Source: Trichaptum fuscoviolaceum
Taxonomy: Eukaryota; Basidiomycota; Agaricomycetes; Hymenochaetales; Trichaptaceae
Assembly (NCBI GenBank): GCA_910574455.1
Contig: CAJSYZ010000001.1
Span: 1,153,599 to 1,217,598 of the forward strand
DNA: 64,000 bases
Reading direction: 5' to 3'
The translations under genes and the position numbers were made by a program. The notes under the pieces are model-generated. The model was not told the origin of the DNA and did not search any database. It was given only the letters and a program-made list of their open reading frames with translations. Positions 22,184 through 35,250 of the stretch are shown here, piece by piece (the first letter of the stretch is position 1; each line of letters starts with the position of its first letter).

Positions 22184-25100
22184 TTAATATAGGCCATCAC
22201 CAGTCAACTCAATCGTCCTTTCATATACACTGCCCGTGCCTCGGCGTTCCTCGATCTCTCGCAGCGCGTCTACATCATCGCCTCTCCGAATGATCTCATC
22301 CTCCTCTGCAGTCCAAGGCACCTTATGGGTAAGTAAAGTGGGCTTGCCTGAGGCGTTTTCAGCGAAAGGGGAGACCGAAGGCGAACCGGAGTATATTGAA
22401 GTTGGACGCACAGGGCTTGAGTGAGAAGGCTCCGTCTCTAGTCGTTTGCTCGGGGAGTGAGAGCTAGCACGACGACGTTCTCGTTCCTTGGCTTCTTCCT
22501 CGCGTCCTTCTTTTTTTAAGCGGGCATACTTTGCTGCCCGTGATGGCCGTGGTGGTGAGTACGTCTCTCTTATCCGTGGTACTGAGTCCTCATCTGCGGG
22601 CGTGATATTCAGTGCAACCTTTCTTCCAGAAGATCCTTGCAGAAGTAGTTTTTCATTCTGCATAGGAGTTCTTTTAGAGGCTGACGTCGTGATAGGAACT
22701 GGAGAGTCTTGCGTACTTCCGGGATCCTCCCCCTCCTCACTATCAACCTCAAGTTCCTCTTCGTCGCCCATAGGTTCTCCGCTCCCAACCTGCCCTGCAG
22801 CAATAGCAGCTGCCCTTCCGAGCTCGTCTGTCTTGCGAATACTACCGAGAAGTTTGTATGTGTCTCGAAGCCACTGCTCCGGAACACCATGATTATCTGC
22901 CATCGCTTTGAAGATATGCGAAAATCCGATGCGCATAGCCATTTCTCCGTCATCAGGCAATATAGGTACGTCAGGTAGGTCACTGTCCGTCAGAAGCTCA
23001 ATCGTGGAAGCAACTGAACTGGCCATGGAGGAGCGCCGGCTGTGCTTCAGCTTACTATCCGTAGCTAATTCTGAAGTAAGGGAGGTTCGAGGAAGGTCTT
23101 GAATTGGACGACCAGTGGCTATGCTGCGTCTTCCTACTGTCCTCCTCAGATCGACCTCCTTGAACGGTAATGTTTGCTTCCCTGTAAATCCACCAAATGT
23201 CTGCCTCCTATTATGATCTATGCGAGGAGCCGTCTTCGCACTCGCCCTACTATGACTCATGGGGCCTTCCTGCTTTGCCACGGAAAGGGAATCGACTGAA
23301 GCTGAAGGCATCGGCGAGACGACGGCCATGTCCTTTATTTGCACGTCTGTGTTCTCGCGCCATGCCTGGATGTCTTTTGCAATGTCTTGAGGCTCTTTTT
23401 CTCGAGGTGGCGAAGGTTGAGACGGTCTCGGTTTGGGCGCAACGCTTTCCCTGGCGGATTTGGTGTTACGTTCGTTCAGAATAGTTTCTGCGTGTTGGGA
23501 AAGCTGATGGACGTCGGCCGATCCTGCCTGAGCTCCCGTAACATCGTCGTTTTCGTGTACCTGACTGGTCACGATGTAAGTATCTGGCGCCTTGTTCTTT
23601 TCATCGACCTTCAGCATCGAAAGAGTTTCATCATTTGGGGTCGGCTGTAGCAGTTTCTTCTGTCTGGGTGGTGGCCATGTTGTTGGAGGGGCGGCAGGCG
23701 CAACTGACTCCGAATCAGAGTCTGAATTCATGTTAGGGATACGTTTATACGGAGGTCCTTTTTTCCCGGGAGCATGCTTGGGTCTAAAGTGTCCGTTGGT
23801 AGTTTGCGGCGGTGCCCGAGGCCGATTGGTCTTCGAAGGTCCAGCTTGGGATGCTTGGGTCGCTGTGATTCCTCCGAGACGTGTTATATTTTCATGCGCA
23901 GGATCGGGAGCATCTGTATCTGATGCAAATATGTCTTCGTCATCCTTCCTATTCTTCTTGATAATTTTCTTGTTACCCATATTCCGCAAGATTGTCTTTT
24001 GGGCTGCAGGTTTTGCTAAGGTCTCGTTGCGGGGGTTATCTTCTGCAGAATGGGATTCAGCTTCGGCACCAGAGTCTGAACCTCCACAGGAGCTATAAAG
24101 AATATTGTCGGGATCGAATGGCGACTCGGGACTCATCGCTCGTGAAGAAAGTGTATCCGTGTCCTCGCGGTCCTTTCTGTCCTCGCTATCTGGATCTTTG
24201 CCATCCAGATACTATGAGTTGTGTCAGATAGGAGTTTGCAAAAGTGCATGAAACTTACCTGCGTTTCAGCAAGAATCCTTGCCTCAATGTCAGCGTCCAA
24301 CCCATTCCACCGAATAGCTTCCACAAGCTGTTCTCTTCCAATGGATCTTCCCAAATTCCTAAAAGCAGAGATCAACTTGTCGTTTACATGTTGGTATCTA
24401 ATGTGGCTTTTAATATTGATTCCAACAAAATAAATCGATTTCTTGACTCACTCTTGGTTTTGCGAAGGAGAGGAAGTGACCTGAACAGCAACTTCCTGAC
24501 GAGCCGGAGACTTATAACTGGCTTGAGAATCCACAGCAATATGTTCACCACTACGGATAGAAGCCTGTGGAGTCTGTAGCCCCGGAACGTTATTTGAAGT
24601 AAGATGATTGGCATCTGCCGTGTTGGAAGTGCGTATATCGGCGCTTGCTTCGTCGTCGACAACAGGATGCCTGGGCAGCAGGTCTTCATCCCCTTCAACT
24701 CTTCGCCTCTTCGGTTCCATCCTCTCTCCCTCCTTCTTCTCTTCCGTCGTCGCTTTCCTTTTCTGCCCTATTTCCACCTTCTCCTCAAGAGCCTCGCGAT
24801 CAGTCGAGCTCATAGTTTTCCGAGCAGCGTTAGCTGGTCCTATCTTTCTAACAGGGTGTTCTTCATTCGTAGCATGCCTTTCGCGGCTCTCATTCTTGAC
24901 CACATCTTGTGTCTTCACCTTGGTCGGAAGATGATCAGCTTCTGTAGGCTTGTTCTTTTCCGGCACCTCGATAGCGTGTCGTTTTTGATATTTACGGATC
25001 TCCGCATCAAACCGTGCTTCCTCCTTTTTGTACCTCTCGCGCCATGATTGCCAAGGGTGTCTTCCTGACCACGGCCATTTGTTCGAGCTCTAGTATGCGA

Positions 25101-25320
25101 ACCGTAAGATGATATAAAGGCCGCTATAAGAGTTACACACACATTTTCAGCCAGGCGTTTGTACAAGTTGTTACCCATTCGGCCATCTTTTGCTGGAGCA
25201 TATGTCGCAATATACTTGATCAATAATTTATCGTCATCCCCGGTGAAAGCTTCTCTCCTACATGAGAGCTCTAGGGTTCAGCATCCCTTCTCATTTTTAG
25301 AGGACTTACGGCTTGGACAT
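22184..25320 (-). CDS. Rap1-like Myb-domain protein (probable telomere-associated factor)
   Basis: Five exons (25310-25320, 25143-25257, 24452-25089, 24259-24358, 22184-24211) encode 963 residues. The N-terminal Myb domain (about 8-68) reads DDDKLLIKYIATYAP, then GNNLYKRLAEN, then HPWQSWRERYKK, the pattern of the Rap1 Myb (TERF2IP) domain. The rest is long, acidic, Ser/Pro-rich and charged, with basic clusters such as PKRRR that could be nuclear signals. A conserved-looking helical part (GFSHIFKAMADNHG) lies near 685-730, and the tail has PWTAEEDEIIRRG. Rap1 proteins bind telomere proteins and regulate chromatin. Unlike yeast or human Rap1, no BRCT domain precedes the Myb, unless an exon upstream was missed. 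A role at telomeres is inference from the Myb domain. Confidence 0.75.
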
Positions 25321-26277
25321 CTCCTATAAAATCAAGATGAAGAGCTCAATGAACATAATGCACGCAAAGATGAGGGAAGACCAACGTCGCGTCACGGTTT
25401 TGTCAAGACGCGTCAACTCGGATTCAAGTTGCCACACGTGCCAGTGCCGTGACAGCCTGAGGCTCACTGCCGGCTGGAACCGAAGCTTGATTAGTACGTA
25501 CTCAGGCTCAAGCCTCACACATATTAGGCCGCCAACTTTTGTCCAGTAGGGCGCACGAAACCAGTGCCACAGCCACTCTTTCCTTGATCCTACCGTGACC
25601 CACTTTAGTTATCCCCCTTTCAAGGCTCAAGCCTGTTTGATACCTCATTTCCTTGACTTGTGTCTAAATATGCATTCCAATTGATACACTTAGGCGCATC
25701 TCGATACAACCTCGTCTCCACTTGGAATTCTCGTTTGAAACTTGAACTCGCCCTCGGAAGTCAGGCATTGAACATTAGAATTCTTTCTTTTGGGTGGACT
25801 CATCGGTTCTCTCAATGTTTCTTTACAGCTCTGTGAAATAAAAAGCGCTGAATGCGCAAGCAACTATAGTGGCCCGGGTTTGCCTCTGGATCACTCAATG
25901 GCATCGATATCGCTCATGGACTTAATGCGCTCTAGATGGTGAATTACACTGTTACTGCTCAGCTGAACCGTAACGCGCCCGTTCGCCTGTTCGCCGTTCT
26001 CGCCTTACTCAGCCGATACCCTTTTGGCCTTATGCTGAATCCAGCGCGATTTCGCGTGGGTTCATCTATTTCTTGGGGGCGTCAACTTGCATTTCGAGGC
26101 TTAGAAGGTATTTGTATTGCTTCTTCGATCAAGCCAATTGTCATCTGACTGAAAAGATGTAATCTGTTTTTACAGCTCCATTCCGATCCATCATGGTCCA
26201 TGACCTGCCATCTTCTTCAATATCCTCATAGCTCTCGATACATCTGCTACACTATAAGAAAGGCTTGCGCAGCCGCA
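25321..26277. other. Intergenic; no gene supported
   Basis: Between the Rap1-like start and the zinc-cluster gene on the other strand. No repeat or RNA gene was recognised. Confidence 0.5.
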
Positions 26278-27229
26278 ATGACTCCTCCACAGCTCTTCGA
26301 AATGTCCATCAACAACACTGACTCTCAGTATCCTTTACTCGTCCGAGCTGCTCCGGCTATTCTTCACATCCTCGACGGAATAGAAATGCTGCATAATGAT
26401 CCTGAGCTCATCACCTTCTTACGCTCATTAGACCGTGATGGTACTCAACAATCACCTATCCAATTTCAAGCACAATCAATGGATGATCCGATCCACGGGC
26501 AGAGGACAAGGGCTGGTGATCGTCCTCGCAGGAGGAACATGCAGCCCTGTGGGACATGTTCTTCTATCAAAGTGAAGGTGCGTCTCCTTCAGTCACATCA
26601 CGACTGAGCCCGACCGAATTCCGCACAGTGTAGGATCGTATCCCGGGTCGAAACCAAGCGTCTATGCTAGAGATGCAAAGACAAAGGTTTTGATGAGTGC
26701 CCACCATATGAAGCTTGGAAGGGTAGGCGACGGAATCATGTCGGTGTTGCTCCATTCTCTCCGTCCGTATGCTCGAGATTTATTGATTCAAACCAGTCAA
26801 GCCGTGCATCTGTATCTTCTTCAGTTTCAGTTTCGGCTTCTGCTTCTAGCTCGCTTCCGGAGTCAGTTGTTGATGTGAACCAAAACTCTGTTTCTAACGC
26901 ATTGTCGGTATGTTATCCGGTATCAGATTGATTCTTATATAAATGGCTTGTATATTAGCCCCCGTTTCCTCCGTGGCCGCCTGTCACTGGCTTCGAGTGA
27001 GTTTTGCTTGATGATTGTATTGATGTCCGTGTTCGAGCCTTCCAGGAATGTGGCTTTTCATATTCCCAGTTCCCAGATGTTGCAGATTATGCCTAGTCAT
27101 CTATATACTACGAATGGGTCGGACCAATATAGCGGAAATATGGCTTCATCTTCTCAAAGTCAGAATTCTCCTTATTTCTTTACTGACACTCAAGCGTCCA
27201 GCTTTGACAACGTTCATCAAAAATTCTAG
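26278..27229 (+). pseudogene. Zn2Cys6 zinc-cluster gene with an in-frame TAG (distant member of the small family)
   Basis: Exons 26278-26577, 26629-26907, 26959-26996 and 27046-27229 close to 266 codons, but codon 114 (26668-26670) is TAG, inside the second half of the zinc cluster (LC-stop-RC). The order resembles the three small zinc-cluster genes at 33.8, 38.5 and 44.6 kb: an N-terminal helical part (ILHILDGIEMLHNDPELITFL), then PCGTCSSIKVK, then a phase-0 intron directly before the third cysteine. After the cluster come Ser-rich and Pro-rich regions (PPFPPWPPV). The remaining frame and all splice sites are intact, so it may be a young pseudogene, a sequencing error or a read-through gene. 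A truncated product would keep only four of the six cysteines. Confidence 0.65.
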
Positions 27230-27691
27230 CAATCGAAAGGTGTGTGACCCTATCTTGCCCTCTCACAATCTTACGCCCAACGTCATTTGATAGTATCCTC
27301 CCGGAGCTTCGAAGTTGGCTCGTTCTGCTTATTATATTAGATAGTTCTTGCTCTTCTCTCTTCTTCCTTTTTCTCCTACGCATGATGATCCTTGTGTACT
27401 TATGCTTATTTTCATATCTCACCTCCGAAGATGCAATGGGATACATTCATTACAGAGATTCACTTTGGTACTACTACTTTATCGTACCAAGTCGTTGTCT
27501 GTACTATTAGATTAATTGTGTCCATTTATACTCAGAAACAACTACATGTACTGCCCGCGTAAGAACGTGCCACCTACTACAATTTGGTAGGTAGCTCACA
27601 GAAAGTTGGTCCAGATAGACGTCATGTCGCTCTTTGTACCAAGAATATCTCTATAAAAATCTATGTAAACAGCTGGTGTATCTGGTAAAGA
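27230..27691. other. Short convergent gap
   Basis: 3' flanks of the zinc-cluster gene and of the Ssz1 gene. A CT-rich, pyrimidine-rich stretch lies near 27350-27380. I see no other feature. Confidence 0.5.
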
Positions 27692-29798
27692 TCAAGGATG
27701 CACAACAGGGGGGATAATGATGGTCGCTGGCTGACCCTTCCCGTCTTTTGATAGTTCCCAAGCCGTCAAAATAACACCACCAGCAAGGCTCGCAACAAAT
27801 TGCACTTCGACCCGAGTCTTCCACCGGCCCTTGTCCTTCTTTGCATTTTGCGCGCTAAAGCTTAACGAGCCCAGGAACGCTTCTTTCGTGACGATCTTCT
27901 CGCGAACCTCTTCTTCCTCTTCTTCCTCCTCTTCATCTTCTTCCTCAAGCTTCGGCAGCTTGATTTTTTCAACCTTTACACTCTCCTCGACCTCCCACAG
28001 TTCGAAGCCGATCTTTTTCGATGCCCCATCATCGCCTTCGCCCAGGTCACAATCGAACTGCACGATCCGACGATATGGCAAAGGCGTTTCACGTGGCACA
28101 CCAACGACCCACTGACCACCGAGATCGCCAGCCTCCTTTTTCTCGTCTTCAGACGACTCCTCAGGAAGTATGATGCCGATAGTTTTCACCGTCGCATGAA
28201 CCTCCGCATGCGCACTTCCACGCTGGAATGTTTTGAGCAAATCCCCGTCAGCATCCAAGATCTCCGCGAGTAGCTTCGCCTGTAGTGCGCATCCTCGAGC
28301 TAAGAGGGTGGTAGGATCGCCTACACCACCGCCGATGACTGTGCCAGCCGTGAATGGTGTAATCATGCTCTCCGGGAACCCTTTTGCGAAGAATGTCTCA
28401 TCAAGACCGGGTAAAGATGCAGAGCCCCCGACGTAGATTATCTCATCAACGTGAAGAGGCTCAAAGCCTGCTGACTCTAGTAGAGTGATTGCTTTCGAGA
28501 CCACGGCGTCGTAGATCGTCCGTACTTCCATGTCGAAACGCAAGCGATTGATCGATCCTGTGTAATCGACACCATCCTTTAGCGACTCCACAGAACAGGA
28601 CGCAGCACCCGGTGAGGCGCTGACTGTGCGCTTCGTATGCTCGATAGCGATACGGAGTTTTGCTTCTGCACGTTTGTCGGCATTTTCAGAAGCGGGGCAA
28701 ATGGTCAAAGGAGTTTTAGTCTTCTTGGTGAAGTCCTTCGCGAAGTATTTCAGCAACTTTTCGTCAATTTGATCACCGCCGATCTTGTGGTCATGGGACG
28801 AAGCGATAGAATGAATAAGACCGTGGCGGACGGACAGGACGGAAAGGGTTAGGGATGACTGTCCGAGGTCGACCACCAGCGCGGTCCTGTCAGGTTCCAA
28901 GCCGGGAACGGGCGTCAAGACAGAGACTAAGGAAGCAGCACCCGCCTCATCCAAAAGTTGTAGAACCTTGATACCCGCATCTTCCGCCGCTGCTTCCAAT
29001 GCAGCACGAGCGTTGTCATCAAACCACGACGGCACAGCGATGACGGCCCCATCAACATTCCTTCCTAAGAAATCCTGCGCAGACTGGACTAGCGACTTCA
29101 AGAATAAGCTCGTCACTTCCTGCACGGTAAGAATGCGTTCAGCGGGAATGGGTTCTGAGCGCGGCGTAGGTAGGACAGACGCTGCGGGGGTGTTTGAACT
29201 AGATTTGACGCTTGCTGGGGGCAAAGGTGTAGGTGCGGGTTGTAAGATAGAGACCTTATATACTGCTACGTCAGGCTGCTCAGGGTGTTGGATTATGGGT
29301 GCAGAGACTACAGGCTCGTCTTTTGGGATTTCGGAGAATCTTTCAATAAGTCAACCACCGCGACTATTCTTCAGGACGAAAATACACACTTTTTCCCAAG
29401 CAAGTTGCGAAAGTTAATGATAGTATTTTGAGAGTTCTTCACCAACTGTGGCTTTGCTTGGTTTCCAATATACTGGAGGAGGCTTGTATCAGAGTGAATG
29501 CCTCGCGGGACAAAAGGTTTACGTTACTCACTGTCTCCTCGCCGTGGAAGGACACTGCACATGCGATTTGTCTTTCGCCATCCTCATTTGCTATACAGTC
29601 CGCAAGACCTTCCTGTATCATGATGTGGTATAGAGTAAGGAACATGAGCTATGCATCGCAAGTCTTCAGTCCACTGACCTTGTTCAGAACCGAAATCGAT
29701 GCGTATGTGTTTCCAAAGTTGATTCCAACCACAGTCGGTGTACTCCTACTCGTAGAAGGAGTTGTAGCACCTGGCGCAGTTCCGTTGACTTGTGCCAT
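27692..29798 (-). CDS. SSZ1: Atypical Hsp70, ribosome-associated complex subunit Ssz1
   Basis: Ssz1 pairs with the J-protein zuotin in the ribosome-associated complex at the polypeptide exit and helps Ssb-type Hsp70 with nascent chains. Exons 29679-29798, 29532-29612, 29390-29472 and 27692-29339 encode 643 residues. The ATPase lobe shows VVGINFGNTYASIS (the usual GTT is GNT), AVIAVPSWFDDNARAALE, VVDLGQSSLTLSV and IIYVGGSASLPGL; these departures from canonical Hsp70 are typical of Ssz1. The substrate domain is short and ends without an EEVD tail. Two additions make it longer than yeast Ssz1 (about 540): a Pro-rich loop near 100-150 and an acidic run of Glu/Asp near 555-575. The exon 1 start is the first ATG and is followed by an Ala/Thr-rich leader. 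Confidence 0.9.
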
Positions 29799-32700
29799 TT
29801 TAGTGTTCGAGTAAAAAACTCTTGAGGATATTGAGCAAAGTAGCAGTACACGAGATCTATGTTCTTTTTGCACAAATTTCTTCGACTCCGACTCCGACTC
29901 CTGGTCGGCGGCGGATGGATGAGGAAGGTCTTTACCACGATCATGATGCCATAATTTGAATATGTTCACCGTGACAAGGCACCCGAAATTTATTTGCTCA
30001 ACTTCTTTTTGACTTCGCTTCCATGACCGCCATGAACAATCTTATACCGTAGCATCAGCTATAGTCTTATCATCAAAGGCACATACACGTTAACAACAAG
30101 GCTCGAACGAATAACTCTTCCCGGATCATGCACCCCTTCAGCGCTCGGAGTGCTAAGATCTCTACATGCCCCGCCTTTCACAAGTATCTTATTTGTGTAA
30201 TTTCGACGAATTCGCTAAGGGCGGCCTCTTGTCGTATCGCAAGCTGTAAGCTCCTTGATATAAGCCAAGATGTCCGTAGTAAATCCCTTTTTTTCTTCTT
30301 CTTTTAGCTATATCACTCCGATTAGTGCACCACAAGGGCTGGCGCTTACAGCGCTCAGGTGACGTATCCATCTGCTGCTGACATCCCATACGCAAGAGCT
30401 GCTTTCTTTTTATCTTTAGCCTAAACTTGTGCGTCCAAATCATCGCTCTTCCCATGAGACTGTTCGTTTGACGAAATGGAACTACAGACTTACTATTGAG
30501 GCTCATTTGCTCGCTCACAGGACGTCAAATAGTGTTTTCCTTACTACCTACGCATAGCCTATAGGTACGTGCATTTGACTTATCCGAGATCCTGCAATGC
30601 TATTGAACAACGCATCTTTTACAGAAATTCGGTTATTACGTTCTCCCTTTGCTTCCATTGGAACGCCCGAGTCGGCTAATGCTCCGACCAATCCTTATCT
30701 ACCTGCAGTACAGAAGGCTCAAGTAGGCTACGCGGAAGCTTCAGTGCATCGCTCTCCTAAAGATGTGGATCGACTCCAACTCCACCGCTACGGTACATTC
30801 ACTTTCGGCTGTTACCCATGATTAAGCGCTCTTGCATGCGTTCCAGGCTGCAAGCTTGTTGGTCCTGCTCTAAAGGACGTAAAATCCCGCGTGCATATCT
30901 TAATGCTCTGCGTATGAATTTCTCAATATGCGATAATTCGCCTCTTACTTCTGTTTTGAAGGAATCTGTAACTGTCACCAGACCGTACGCGACAATGTGA
31001 TATCCAACTCTAACGAGTTCCTCGTAGTTGGAGAAAAGGGAACAGTAAACTCCACCGGCAACATCTAGATCGCGAAGCTGAATTCTACGGAACGTCCGAG
31101 CTTATACATTTAAACATGCAGACCCCGCGAACGAGGCGCAAGCGCAGGCAGTGGCAATCTAGGCTCCCGAATTCTTCCGCGGGTCGATTCTATCCCCTTA
31201 AATGACGCCACCATGGGGAGAGACACGTTTCGGTAAACTACTACAAGGCAGTACAAGTGTGTAAATTCGGTAAGTAGCGTACTCTGTTTCACCCATCTCA
31301 TCTGACAATGTCCGCCTTCTCGCCCGTTGTGAAGGTCCTCATATCCTTTCTCAATAATGAAGACGATCCTATGCATTGGTCCGCCCGGATCTCCGTGGTA
31401 AACAACTTCAAGGGATTGTCGATTTAATAATGTGGGTTCAGTTGCAGACTCCGGAAGAACTGGAATTAGGCAAACCTTAACACATTAACAACAAGTATTT
31501 TAGTCGACCTGACGAAGAAATGCCACCGAATTATCAGCCGCTCCAAGTGTTCTTGGTTAATGAGTTGAGCATTTATTACGGACCTCGTGGTTACACGACG
31601 AACATCACTTTTCCCTAGACTCGACCCAGCCCCAACAATAGACAGAGGCTATACCTCAACTATAGTGTCTGGTTTACTAGTCCAACTTTCCTTTCTATTT
31701 TTAGGGCTCTACAGCATGACTCTCCAGGTACGGAAACAAGTTTTGAGAGTGGAACACTGGATCTTGATGCTCTACATGATCTGAGTCGGCATGCGTTACT
31801 CAAGTGCTTACATCTTTCTCTCAGCTGATTGTACACAAACACTTGTACGTGAACACTACTTGAAAACGGGCCAACCGGCGAAACAATCTTCACCCCCCGT
31901 TATTATGACAGCTGTACCCTTCTCAAGTCTGTTTGTTATTTCTGTCGCTTATTGACATGATGCTCCTTACTGAAATCTTACATTCGAAATTACAGAATAT
32001 TGGACGATTAGAGTGCACTATGGTACTTCAAGTTGTTTATTGGGTGGTGATGCATATGCATGATGGAGCCAGGTGCGCAGACAGCGGAAGCGAGAAAGAC
32101 GCTGAGCGAGGACAAAAACAAAGAAATGATGGCTTCTTTAAGATTGCGAAGGCTCTGTGCAAGGATGGCGATAACAAAATTGGGCACACTATACCACGAG
32201 CGGGAAGCTGGTGACATCAGGCGAGTGATTTGGATACTAAGAAATAGACCAAACGACTACTAAGGAAAGTAAAAGCCCCCCCGCAATTTATCCGCTGACT
32301 TTGGGCAAAGCACCAAGGATGTTCATTCCGCCTTCATAAGCTTCTCATCCGGGATTTGTACTAGATCACACCATTTTGCTGATACTCTGGTCAGAGAATC
32401 TGAATATTCTTTATGTATAATCTTCCTTGAGCCCGAGGCTGATCTAAGATTGCATGTATGTCGAGGATTGCAGAACTCCTTTGCGTAGTAATGCGGGCGC
32501 GATAATTTTATTATATGTTGATGGAAGCATGCCAAACAATTCTAAGTGTTAGGATATTTTCCGTTGGCCAGTGTCTTTGGAGTCTGGTAGCCTCAGACTT
32601 TGACTGCTAGTATAGAATCTGTCATCTTACGTAGCACATGAGGGCAACGTCCATGCAAGATCACATTATAGACGGAAGGTGTCGAGCGTTGGGTAGGGTA

Positions 32701-33810
32701 TAAATCAAGGTATGACATTCACCAGTTAGGCAGAAGGCTACAATGCCCAATGAATTAGAACCGTGGAAACGTACTCTATTACTTGAATTCGTCATCAGTA
32801 ATACATCACACTATGACGTCACATACGGTAACTTGAACCTATGTGACTGAAAATCAGGAACTCGCAGGGCGCGGCAAAACTAGCAACGAGCAAGTCAATT
32901 CCGACCTATACGTGATGCTACAAGCTTAGATTGGACAGCAGGTAGTTATTGGCACTCCCGCGATAATTTACAAGCGCAAAAACTCTCAGCCTCGGCTGCT
33001 GTGCCTAGCGTGTGAATGTGTGCGGAAACAGGGAGTTGAACTTGAAGATGGTCTGACGACATAGTGTACAATTCCAGACTACTACTGACAAACCGGCGTT
33101 AGGTCTACAATCCGAAGATCTTATCAGTCCGACTCAATGAGAAGTACCCAACTCAAAGAGAGCAATTCCCGAGTCGATCGAAATAGTCATGGGGTGCATA
33201 TAGTGGTGCATACAGTCCATATATCACGGATGTTAGGGCCAAGAAGCGCAGTGCTCGAACATGTGTCACCTTGTATTTCATGAGGTAGGATTTATGTAAG
33301 GCGTTTAACAACATGCTGCACCGGGACGGTCCCAGAAATAGCGGGTGCCAGTGATGCAGTAGAGGGACATAGGTCGTGCATGCGAGTGTAAGTAGCTATT
33401 AAGGCAGCTTGAAGGATCAACACCGACATGCTCATACCTTGAAACTCAAAGATAAACGCAAAAATATTGGGACCAATATGATTTTTACAACGTTAGGATC
33501 TCCGTACTCTCATATATGATATTTCTTAGCCATTCTAGTCCTACTCAAATAATAACTAATGAGACAATGAAATCAGCTATGTTCAGTGAACATACTAGAA
33601 GATGGCGGAGATGTCTCGGCAAGAGTTCCAGTGCGAAGAGAAAATGGTAATTGACATACCTAGGATTGTTACCCATAACCCACGGATTATCGCACACAGG
33701 CGCTGACCCGTAGATGAAGGAAGTATAAATTGTTCAATGGAACGGACCCAACGAACAGACTTCACTTAACTCATAGTTTTTAGAGGGCACGGAGGTCAAC
33801 AGCCGTACCA
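29799..33810. other. Gene-poor 4 kb stretch
   Basis: Apart from the Ssz1 promoter I find no supportable gene. A stretch around 31445-31510 (core ACTCCGGAAGAACTGG ... GGCAAACCTTAA) recurs at about 42830-42890 in the same direction, so old repeats are present. Frames near 30.8 kb with a CWSC segment are too degraded to call. Confidence 0.5.
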
Positions 33811-34554
33811 ATGGACTACGATACTTCGCAAAATGCCTATGCATGCTTTGAAGCAGTCTGGCCTCACCTCGTCCAGAGAATCGGAGCTGCAGTCGACGGT
33901 GATCCCAAGAAGATTGAAGAGCTTCAGCAGGCCCCCTACATCGTCCTGCAGAAGCTACCTGAATCATCCGCTGACAGACTGGACCCAGCTTCAATCTCGC
34001 ACAACACTACTGCCTCTGCATGTGCGAAGACGACGCGCAACAGGAATCCATGCCTCGAATGCCAGAAAAAAAGGCAGGGGGTGAGTTGATCGTACAACAA
34101 AATCACTTTGGAGTTGTCAGAATAACTAGAGGATTGCCCTGTAGTGCGTACGGAACTCAGAGAATCCCGATATATGCGAACGCTGCATTCAGAAGAGGCT
34201 AGTTTGTCGACAGCCCGACAGACACGTCGAAACTCTGACCCTTATGGAGTCGGAATCAGCAGGCCGCGCCGAAGGGGGGGCCGATTTCGCTCTCGACACT
34301 GACAGATACGGAAGCCCTCCCCAAGCTATGCATCTAGGAAATATAAATGTTAACTCCCTGTAAGTCGTAGATATGTGTGGTATAATAGACATTGATTGAT
34401 CGCCCGTAGTCTTCCAGATGGGCGTGGCACACAAAGCTATACTCAATGTCGCATTGATCCTCCGCTCCCCTTGCCGAACGCCAATATGCCAGACGAAGGG
34501 CCGTATGTTGGACAAAATATGCAAGCGTGCCAGTGGGACTTCCCGTCGAATTAG
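33811..34554 (+). CDS. Small Zn2Cys6 family protein, copy A
   Basis: Three exons (33811-34080, 34145-34359, 34410-34554) encode 209 residues. Residues about 5-45 form a helical region shared with the two sister genes (CFEAVWPHLVQRIGAAVDGD, then KKIEELQQAPY). The zinc cluster spans the first intron: CLECQKKRQG in exon 1, then CVRNSENPDICERC and LVC in exon 2, giving C-x2-C-x6-C-x9-C-x2-C-x6-C. The protein ends in WDFPSN. It has no Fungal_trans domain, so it is far shorter than usual regulators. Intron phases (0, then 2) are the same in all three copies. I do not know the family's function; DNA binding is inferred from the cluster. Confidence 0.85.
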
Positions 34555-35093
34555 AACCTCATCGTAGTAGTATGCGATTCTCCCGCTGGCACAGATGATC
34601 AGCAATAAGCTTCACTATAATGTACGCAACATGACACACCTGTTTGAAATACACGAGAATTGCTTATGAAGCACAATGTACCACCTATTAAACCATTCGA
34701 ATTCGTTGACAAAAGGCATGGCAACTCTTATTTTTTTTTACTACGGACGGTAGTCCAAAAAAACAAACAAATGATTAGTTATAGCCTCGCACACATAGCA
34801 CACCTCTAAATTCACGGGATATCGGCCTCGAGCTCGAGTCCACCCACGAACAATTATCTCTGTCAGATCTTGAGATCTTGTGTCTTCACAGTAATTGCAC
34901 TTGCTTGCAAAATGACCACCCTTGAGATCTTTGAGGATACTATGACAGGGAGCTTCCAAGAAACTCGCTGTGCTTCTTGACTTCGAATCCGGTTTAGCGT
35001 TAATGTGATTCTAAAGAGTGTATCGGTTAAGGAACTGGATCGCCTTTCGAGGACTTTATAGAAGCGAGGAACCTTCCGCGACGCCGACAATAG
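34555..35093. other. No gene supported
   Basis: 3' flank of zinc-cluster copy A up to the target duplication of the foldback element. Only short frames, with no family match. Confidence 0.5.
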
Positions 35094-35100
35094 GCTAAAG

Positions 35101-35250
35101 CCAGTCTCCTACCCAAACCCTCCCACGGTTCGGAAGAGGCCGAGGCCTGTTGAGGGGACCCTTTACCGACCAAAAGGGTCCCCTCAACTTTCTTTGACCC
35201 TGAGGCCTCGGCCTCTTCCGAACCGTGGGAGGGTTTGGGTAGGAGACTGG
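35101..35250. mobile_element. 150-base foldback element (MITE-like) with target-site duplication
   Basis: The terminal 48 bases (35101-35148) are perfectly complementary to 35203-35250, and a second perfect 16-base palindrome (35149-35164 with 35173-35188) sits inside. GCTAAAG directly flanks both ends (35094-35100 and 35251-35257), a 7-base target duplication, possibly part of an 8-base hAT-type one. It has no coding capacity. The perfect arms suggest recent insertion or strong constraint. A diverged relative lies at about 41.0-41.15 kb. Confidence 0.9.

Noticed and set aside
30840..30900. Possible fifth zinc-cluster copy (segment ACWSCSKGRK)
   Set aside because: Only one C-x2-C pair is readable; no second half of the cluster and no shared N-terminal domain follow.
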